Origin: DASTPP01 sp035762175
Lineage (GTDB): Bacteria > Myxococcota_A > Polyangia > Polyangiales > Polyangiaceae
Assembly: GCA_035762175.1 (NCBI GenBank)
Contig: DASTPP010000319.1
Coordinates: forward strand, 1-5,064
Direction: 5' to 3'
Length of the DNA: 5,064 nucleotides
Below the pieces are notes generated by a model, which ran no database searches, was not told the origin of the DNA, and worked only from the letters and a program-made list of their open reading frames with translations. This document shows, piece by piece, positions 1-4,281 of this stretch. Both the position numbers and the translations under genes were made by a program. Within the stretch, counting starts at the first letter, position 1; each line of letters opens with the position of its first letter.

Positions 1-496
1 CGAGCACGAGGTAGGGCTCGCCTTGGTGTTCGTCGACCTCGTAGATGACGACGATGTTCTCGTGCTTGCACCGCGCGGTGGCGCGCGCCTCGCGCAGCAC
101 GCGCTGCGCGGCGCGGTCGCCGGGCGTGAGCAGGCGCTTGATAGCGACCAGGCGGCCGAGCTTGGTGTCGCGGGCGAGGTAGACCTGACCCATGCCGCCT
201 CGGCCCAAGGGGCGGAGGAGCTCGTAGTGCTTGATCCTCGCGCCGGCCGAGAACCCCCGCCCCGGGGGCGCGGCGGGGCCGGGGGCCCGCGGGGCGACCG
301 CTGGGTCGGACGACAAGGGCTTGCCCCTTACGCCGCCGGCCGCGAGCCCTCGCGCGGTGCGCGTGGAGGCGACGGGGGAGGCGGCCTGCGGGGCTGCCCC
401 CGGGGCGGGCGGCAAGGTCGTGGCGAGCGCAAGGTCTGCGGGACTAGGGCTGCGGGGATCGGCCGGGGCCGGCTGGCGCTCGGGCACGTCGCTCAT
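1..496 (-). CDS. Serine/threonine protein kinase, N-terminal part (runs off the left edge)
   Basis: Hanks-type kinase that would phosphorylate Ser/Thr on protein substrates; 165 codons are visible. Residues 1-85 are an Ala/Pro-rich, probably disordered extension. The kinase fold starts near residue 90 (HYELLRPLGRGGMGQVYLA). The glycine-rich loop is at residues 98-105, the ATP-binding lysine is K120 in VAIK, and the probable alpha-C glutamate is E136 in LREAR. The segment KHENIVVIYEV at about 144-154 and GEPYLVL at the edge match strands beta-4 and beta-5 of this family. The HRD and DFG motifs lie outside the window. The ATG at 494-496 is chosen because it opens a frame with high GC at third positions; an in-frame GTG three codons later is possible. 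No Shine-Dalgarno precedes the ATG: the strand reads CCTCC there, so initiation may be weak or leaderless. The kinase family is certain; substrate and any C-terminal sensor domain are unknown. Such kinases are very numerous in myxobacteria. Confidence 0.94.
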   Translation of the reverse strand, partial: MSDVPERQPAPADPRSPSPADLALATTLPPAPGAAPQAASPVASTRTARGLAAGGVRGKPLSSDPAVAPRAPGPAAPPGRGFSAGARIKHYELLRPLGRGGMGQVYLARDTKLGRLVAIKRLLTPGDRAAQRVLREARATARCKHENIVVIYEVDEHQGEPYLVL

Positions 497-805
497 GAGT
501 GAGAGGAGGGTAGCCCGCGGGCGGCGCCTGCGCTCTCGCCTCGGATCTCTTATTTTAAAAAATTCCGAAGAGCTGACGCAAGGCGATCGCAACGCGACGC
601 GGATGAGCTCGTCGGAGGCAGATTTCGCACAAGAAGGCCTGCGCACGGACGAGTTCGTGGAAGCCTGGGCGCGCCGAAGATGGCCTGCTTCCGGTCGAAG
701 GCTGTCCTCCGCACGACCGACCGGCGCCGCCGCGGCGCGTGCCTCGAGACCGCGGCCGGCCCCGACGAGCGGACCGCGGGCGGCCGCGATTCGGTCGACG
801 TCGCC
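497..805. other. Intergenic stretch between the kinase and the IS66 remnant
   Basis: About 300 bp without a recognisable gene. It contains the AT island at 551-563. A plus-strand ATG at 603 opens a frame that reads MSSSEADFAQEGLRTDEFVE and onward for about 26 plausible residues before turning into Arg/Ala-rich low-quality sequence near 680. This could be the stub of a divergent gene interrupted by the IS66 insertion, but it has no ribosome binding site and no recognisable homology. I could not identify the left terminal inverted repeat of the insertion sequence here. Confidence 0.4.
552..581 (-). promoter_or_regulatory. Possible sigma-70-like promoter for the kinase gene
   Basis: On the minus strand TTGCGT (576-581) is followed after 18 bp by TAAAAT (552-557), inside an AT-rich island (TTTTAAAAAATT) that stands out in very GC-rich surroundings. 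It lies about 55 bp upstream of the kinase ATG. The -35 match is only three of six, so this is a weak call. The AT island itself is directly visible. Confidence 0.25.
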
Positions 806-1147
806 ATGGCGGTGGCGGCGACCGACGCGACCGATCCTCAACCGCTCGACCGGCAAGTGCAGTCGCGTTGGCAGCAGAGCGGCCTGACGGCCGAGCACTT
901 CGGCCGCCGCGAGGGCCTCGACCCGCGCCAGCTTCGCTGGTGGAAGCGGTCGCTCGGCAAACGGACGGCCGCTGGCGAGGGCGCGTCGGTCACGTCCTTC
1001 CTGCCCGTGCGCGTCGTGGCAGCGGCCCCGACGGCGGCGCCGAGCCCCGTCGAGATCGTGCTCGGCAACGGTCGGCGCGTGCGCGTGCTCGGCCCCGTCG
1101 ACCCGGACGTGCTCGCCTCGGTGCTCGAGGCCGCCGAGCGCACCTGA
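806..1147 (+). CDS. tnpA: IS66-family accessory protein TnpA
   Basis: 113-residue protein, a normal length for IS66 TnpA. Residues about 18-50 form the helix-turn-helix typical of this family, with SGLTAEHFGRREGL followed by LRWWKRSL. After a variable Ala/Pro linker comes the usual C-terminal pattern: SFLPVRVV, then PVEIVLGNGRRVRVLGPVD and a final helix DVLASVLEAAE. TnpA is required for IS66 transposition and is thought to bind DNA. The ATG at 806 is chosen because the family-like part begins shortly after it; the frame stays open upstream, but those codons look unlike the family. There is no clear Shine-Dalgarno. The stop TGA overlaps the ATG of tnpB, which suggests translational coupling. 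The gene looks intact although its partners are not. Confidence 0.85.
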   Translation: MAVAATDATDPQPLDRQVQSRWQQSGLTAEHFGRREGLDPRQLRWWKRSLGKRTAAGEGASVTSFLPVRVVAAAPTAAPSPVEIVLGNGRRVRVLGPVDPDVLASVLEAAERT

Positions 1148-1344
1148 TGCTGCCGTTCCCGTCGTCGGTGCGCATCTACCTGGCCGAAGACCGCGGCACC
1201 TTCCGCCGCGTGCGCGAGGCGGGCTCGGGCCGGGCCTGGGCCGAGGTCGACGGGGCCGAGCTGGGCTTGCTGCTCGAGGGCATCGACCTGCGCGGCGCCA
1301 AGCGCGGCGCGCGCTGGCGGCCGCCGACGACCGACGTGCCTTGA
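1147..1344 (+). pseudogene. tnpB: IS66 TnpB with an internal in-frame deletion
   Basis: Only 65 codons, whereas IS66 TnpB (Orf2) is normally about 110-120 residues. The first 14 residues, MLPFPSSVRIYLAE, are the standard TnpB N-terminus. From residue 15 the protein continues with DRGTFRR and then VDGAELGLLLEGIDLRGAK, which is the standard C-terminus. The central part is absent: the DMRKS-type segment, the SGHLFVF-type strand and the DRVKILYWD-type region. The junction is near 1188/1189 and the frame is preserved, so about 55-60 residues were lost in one clean event. Start and stop are intact and coupled to tnpA. It is very unlikely to work as TnpB. I infer the deletion from knowledge of the family, not from an alignment. 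Confidence 0.86.
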
Positions 1345-1386
1345 GGCTTGCGCCAGCATGCGGCGCTTCGGTACAACGCTCGGCGC

Positions 1387-2004
1387 GTGACCGCCGCGGC
1401 CGACCAACCCGCCCTGCCCGACGGCGTTGCGGACGTCGGCAAGCTGCTTCGGGCGATGGCCGCCGAGGGCCGGGTCGAGGCGCTCATCGACCTGGTGCTG
1501 CGCCTTCTGCTCGAGGTGCGCAGCAAGAACAGCGCGCTCGAACTGCGGCTGCAAAAGGCCCTTCGCGCGCTCTACGGGCGCAAGAGCCAGAAGGTGTCGG
1601 CCGAGCAACTCGCCCTTCTGCTCGGCGAGCTCGGAGCCGAGGGCGTGGCCGCGACGGCCGAGGTCGGCGATGTCGAGGTGCCCGCGCCGCCCACGCCGCC
1701 CGAGGCGCCGCCCAAGGGCCGGCGCGGGCGCGCCCCGCTGCCGGCCGGGCTGCCGCGCGAGGAGCGCGTGGTGCCCGTGCCCGAGGCCGAGCGCCGCTGC
1801 GCCCAGTGCGGCGCCGCCAAGTGCGGCATGGGCTTCGTCTCGAGCGAGGTGCTCGAGTTCGTGCCGGGCCACGTCCGCATCCTCGAAGAGAAGCGCGAGA
1901 AGCTCGCCTGCCGCGCTTGTCAGAGCGAGGTCAGTGCCGCAGAACGCCGAGCAACGCGAGGCGCAGCCGTCGGCGGCTGGCTGACGGCGTTGGCGCAGTC
2001 CTGA
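1387..2004 (+). pseudogene. tnpC: IS66 transposase TnpC, 5' fragment without the catalytic domain
   Basis: Numbered from the GTG at 1387 (a TTG at 1348 in the same frame is an alternative start), the frame encodes 205 residues; full TnpC is about 450-530. Residues about 35-62 form the leucine-rich coiled coil (LVLRLLLEVRSKNSALELRL). LYGRKSQKVSAEQLALLLGEL at 62-82 is the signature of the IS66 N-terminal leucine-zipper domain. A Pro/Ala linker follows, with RRGRAPLPAGLPREERVV leading into the IS66 zinc finger, whose cysteines are C138, C141, C175 and C178, with an extra C146. Homology stops after CQSEV, about residue 182 (near nucleotide 1932). The remaining 23 residues (SAAERRATR onward) are unrelated read-through to a stop at 2002-2004. 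All DDE residues are missing, so there is no transposase activity. Confidence 0.88.
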
Positions 2005-2105
2005 TCGCGTCGAACGTCACGCCGCGAGCATGAGGCCCCCGCCTCGCTCGCGGAAGGTGCACTTGGCTGCTCGGTTACCGCCCGCCGACGCGCTCGGCCG
2101 AGTGA

Positions 2106-2239
2106 GAGCGCGTCGCCGAGCTCGAGCGAAAGCTCGCCCGCGCCGAGCGCGAGGCGGCCGTCTTGCACCAAGTGGTGGCGCTGCAAAAAAAGCCTCCAAA
2201 CTGCTGGGGGTGGCCCTACCGAGCGAAGGAGAGCCCTGA
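2106..2239 (+). pseudogene. Probable remnant of an IS3-type OrfA C-terminus (coiled coil), frame-disrupted
   Basis: Starting directly after an in-frame TGA at 2103-2105, one frame reads ERVAELERKLARAEREAA then VLHQVVALQKK. After a -1 shift at a run of seven A (2185-2191) it continues ASKLLGVALPSEGEP and stops at 2237-2239. A Glu/Arg/Leu coiled coil followed by an LQKK-x3-LLG-type tail resembles the end of OrfA proteins of IS3-family elements; this is from memory of the family and was not tested by search. The TGA upstream and the absence of an OrfB-like protein downstream suggest decay. It is separate from the IS66 genes and could be a second insertion sequence that disrupted tnpC. The coiled-coil reading is clear; the family is uncertain. 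Confidence 0.42.
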
Positions 2240-2338
2240 TGGGCCTGCTCGGCAAAGACCCGGTCGACCCAGGCAGGGTCGCACGCGCGTTCGCCCTTGC
2301 GCAGGGGAATCAGCGGCTCAACCTGCATTTCAGCCCCC

Positions 2339-2356
2339 GGCGGGGCCGCCTTTTTT
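2339..2356 (+). terminator. Possible rho-independent terminator
   Basis: GGCG-GGGC-CGCC forms a 4-bp stem with a 4-nt loop (2339-2350), followed directly by six T (2351-2356). An alternative hairpin uses GCCCC-CGGC-GGGGC at 2333-2346. Both stems are short, so this is a weak call. It could stop read-through from the transposase remnants into the gene-poor region. Confidence 0.3.
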
Positions 2357-3186
2357 GCCGCGTCGGCGGCTGATTCACGGAGACCCACCGACCCAGTCAA
2401 ATTCTCTGTCGTGCACCGGCCTCGTCAAACGTCTACAGCTTGGGTGGTTTTGAGAGGCGGCCGGTTTGTAAATTTAGCGAAGGGCGCGGAGCTCAGCAAG
2501 AAGTTGGCGTTTGGTAGACGTTCCGCAAGAGGCCTGGTGCGGTCGCCCAGCCGCCCTGATCGGGTGTCGAAAGGCTGAACGGTGGTCTGGGTCTCCAAAT
2601 CACGCAACGCGTCAGCAGATGGTCCTGTTCCGACGGCGCCATCTGGCCACTCACCTTGCGAAGCAGCCACCTCGTACCTTCGCAGCGACCTGACAAAAGC
2701 TGAGGGGGCACGCGCCGTCTGCTGCGAGCTCAGCTCCTACCACATCGTCACGTTAGCCAGCCACGAACTTTATCCTAGCTACCTGCCATACGCCTCGGTA
2801 CTGGCCGGCGCATAGGATAGACCTGAACAAATATCCAGCTCACGCCGAATGTTCGATGCGTAAGTGAGTTGGTTTCTCACCTTGGCTATCTTTTTCCGCG
2901 GCGAGACCCGCAACGCCAGGGCGAGCGTACCAAACCTTGCAACGACTTGAAATTGCTCGCTTTCCTTTGCGTCGGGTGGGCAAAAGAAGCGAGGGGGGCC
3001 AGGGCGGGCGCACCAAAGAGCAGGCAATTCCAAGACTTACGTTCCGAGGCCCTTTTGCAAGTCTCCCCATCCGCACGCACGATGTCAGCGCGGCCGCAGC
3101 GCCGCCCCACGTCTCTCTCGGGGACGCGCGTCGGCGGCGCCGGTTCGCCGAAGCAGGTATGAGCTAGAAATTACACACGTTTTGAT

Positions 3187-3266
3187 GCGCTCGCCCTGGG
3201 GGGGGCAGTGATTTCGAGGGCTTACGTGCCTCGGTGCACTCGCCCCGCCCGCAGCGCTGATTTCGT
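3187..3266. repeat. Pair of imperfect direct repeats
   Basis: Two copies of about 30 bp share GCGCTCGCCC or GCACTCGCCC, a G/C tract, GCAG and TGATTTCG. Copy one lies at about 3187-3216 and copy two at about 3236-3265, so they start roughly 49 bp apart. Copy one contains an eight-G run; copy two has an extra CGC before TGATTTCG. They may be a degenerate duplication or paired binding sites. They are imperfect and could be chance. Confidence 0.35.
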
Positions 3267-3541
3267 GTACCCCTCCGCCTGTGGCTAGCCGACCACTGCG
3301 GCAGACTCACCGCGCTCCTTGCTTTTTTTCTTCCTGTCGTAGGCATTGAGCTTGCCCTGCCCCACACACCAGGGCGTGGCTAGCACCAAGAAACCGGCGC
3401 ACAACGAGGTAGGGCAGAGCAGCGATAGGGGCAGCTATCCTTGGGCAGCGGGTGCTGCCGAATCGACCCCGTGCTCTGCCCCTGATGCCGGGACAAGGGT
3501 GTCACGCCCGCACGCCTTGATGGGTAGGCGAGGTGCGGGGG

Positions 3542-3581
3542 TTCGAGCGTTCGAGGGTTCGAGGGTTCGAGCGTTCGAGCG
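3542..3581. repeat. Tandem octamer array, five copies of TTCGAGSG
   Basis: Five contiguous 8-bp units in the order TTCGAGCG, TTCGAGGG, TTCGAGGG, TTCGAGCG, TTCGAGCG, each containing TTCGA. The unit is not a multiple of three, which argues against it being coding. Short TTCGAGGG-type arrays are, as far as I recall, common intergenic simple repeats in GC-rich deltaproteobacterial genomes. A slippage-generated microsatellite is the simplest explanation. Confidence 0.92.
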
Positions 3582-3746
3582 TCGGCTGCACCATGTGGCG
3601 TGCCGCGGCGGCAGAAATGCTACAGACTCGCGAATGATCGACACCAGCCACGTGCTCGCGCCCAGGCTGGCCAAATACGTTAACCCGAGCGCGCTACTCG
3701 TTGAGTTGGCCCGACAGCCAAACGATCGACAAGAGATCGCACAAGG

Positions 3747-3764
3747 CAACAAAGACAACAAAGA
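3747..3764. repeat. Tandem 9-mer CAACAAAGA, two perfect copies
   Basis: CAACAAAGA is repeated twice head-to-tail and followed by CACGG. It lies in the most A-rich part of the window, just upstream of the promoter-like elements and the hairpin at 3809-3834. It could be a small duplication or an A-rich upstream element. Confidence 0.8.
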
Positions 3765-3789
3765 CACGGTACGACAAAAATACTATACA
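3761..3789 (+). promoter_or_regulatory. Weak candidate promoter upstream of the hairpin
   Basis: AAGACA (3761-3766) and TATACA (3784-3789) are separated by 17 bp, each matching four of six positions of the sigma-70 consensus; TACTAT overlaps the second element. A start about 7 nt downstream would put the perfect hairpin at the very 5' end of the transcript. This is a pattern match only. Confidence 0.2.
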
Positions 3790-3808
3790 AGGCCATATCT
3801 GGGGAGCC

Positions 3809-3834
3809 CCAATCTAGCACTTGAGCTAGATTGG
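3809..3834. other. Perfect 10-bp inverted repeat / stem-loop
   Basis: CCAATCTAGC and GCTAGATTGG are exact reverse complements separated by the 6-nt loop ACTTGA. There is no T-run after it on the plus strand (GCACAGACC follows) and only a CCCC tract on the other side (GGGG on the minus strand), so it is not a classical intrinsic terminator. It may be an operator for a dimeric regulator, an RNA stem, or the remains of a mobile-element end. The structure is certain; the function is unknown. Confidence 0.88.
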
Positions 3835-4268
3835 CACAGACCTCAAAGCCTTCGCCGCGTCTTACCTTCCAATATCAACGGCGACTTACCCTCGGTCAGC
3901 CGATTTTGCGCTTGTGGGCCGACCCAGCCGCCTCGCCTGTCTAGCCGCCAGGTAGAACGCAACATGAGCACGACACAACCCACGACATGGATGGCACGAT
4001 GGTTGAGAGCAATCGGAGGTTCGTCACTTCTTCCGGTGACTTCCCTTCCCTCGCCCGCCGAAAGGCTCGTGACGATGCCCTCCGGCAGCATGGCATCGCG
4101 GCCGCCGCGTTTAACAGGGCTCCTGCAGTTGCTCGTCCCTCCCCAGAGTGCGACCGGCCGTTCTGGCGACGAAACGCCACGAAGCGTCCCTCCACCGCTA
4201 CAGCGCCAAGAGCGATCTTAATAAATTGTGAGCCGCCCAAAACGTAAGCAGTGTTTCGTTTGACCACG

Positions 4269-4275
4269 AAGGAGG
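4269..4275 (+). promoter_or_regulatory. Strong Shine-Dalgarno of the repeat-protein gene
   Basis: AAGGAGG lies 6 nt before the ATG at 4282, an almost ideal match and spacing. It fixes the start of the downstream gene and is the only clear ribosome binding site seen in the window. Confidence 0.9.
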
Positions 4276-4281
4276 GTGTAA

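Larger units (their letters stand above)
806..1933 (+). mobile_element. Decayed IS66-family insertion sequence (tnpA, deleted tnpB, truncated tnpC)
   Basis: Three consecutive plus-strand reading frames match the accessory proteins TnpA and TnpB and the transposase TnpC of IS66-family elements, in the canonical order and with the usual tight spacing (the tnpA stop overlaps the tnpB start). tnpB lacks its core and tnpC ends just after the zinc finger, so the right part of the element, including the DDE catalytic domain, is gone. Neither terminal inverted repeat nor the 8-bp target duplication expected of IS66 could be recognised. The stated limits are the coding evidence only; the true left end is probably upstream of 806. 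The element is defective and could at most be mobilised in trans if its ends survive. Confidence 0.85.
2240..3541. other. Gene-poor stretch with no recognisable coding sequence
   Basis: About 1.3 kb. Open frames exist on both strands, as is usual in GC-rich DNA, but none has a consistent third-position GC bias, a ribosome binding site or a recognisable motif. An ATG at 2239 overlapping the preceding stop opens 44 codons beginning MGLLGKDPVDPGRVARAF; I do not recognise it. The base composition is visibly less GC-rich than in the kinase and IS66 genes. Small structures seen: the possible terminator near 2339, a 7-bp inverted repeat TATCCTA/TAGGATA at 2771-2777 and 2813-2819, and the imperfect direct repeats at 3187-3266. 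It may be decayed insertion-sequence DNA or true intergenic sequence. Confidence 0.6.
3582..4268. other. Intergenic stretch upstream of the repeat-protein gene
   Basis: About 690 bp without a convincing gene. A long plus-strand open frame runs from about 3346 to 4221, but it passes through the octamer array, the tandem 9-mer and the perfect hairpin and shows no codon bias. Within it an ATG at 3964 (MSTTQPTTWMARWLRA) has no clear ribosome binding site. The stretch is A/T-richer than the left side of the window, especially at 3740-3835. An AT-rich TTAATAAAT lies at 4218-4226, about 55 bp before the next gene, but no matching -35 element was found. Confidence 0.55.

Noticed and set aside
23..502. 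Plus-strand open frames over the kinase region
   Set aside because: The minus strand encodes clear kinase motifs (glycine loop, VAIK lysine), so the plus-strand frames are shadows.
838..1872. Long minus-strand open frame of 344 codons
   Set aside because: It is the antisense shadow of the IS66 genes; the plus-strand frames match known families and the minus-strand protein is low-complexity Ala/Arg/Gly sequence.
2239..2373. 44-codon frame MGLLGKDPVDPGR overlapping the preceding stop, with NLHFSP recalling IS630-type transposases
   Set aside because: The resemblance covers only about six residues and the rest does not fit; no conserved catalytic motif follows.
2017..2400. Minus-strand open frame of 127 codons over the coiled-coil fragment
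   Set aside because: No recognisable motif and very Arg/Ala-rich over the GC-rich part; the plus-strand coiled coil is the better explanation.
3296..3335. Possible terminator before the T-run at 3324-3330
   Set aside because: The only stem (GCGG/CCGC) is 4 bp with a long loop and is separated from the T-run by about 9 nt.
3530..3585. tRNA-like GGTTCGA sequence
   Set aside because: The GTTCGA matches come from the tandem octamer; no acceptor, D or anticodon stems can be paired around it.
3346..4221. Plus-strand open frame of 291 codons starting at TTG
   Set aside because: It passes through the octamer array, the tandem 9-mer and the perfect hairpin, shows no codon bias or known motif, and lacks a ribosome binding site.
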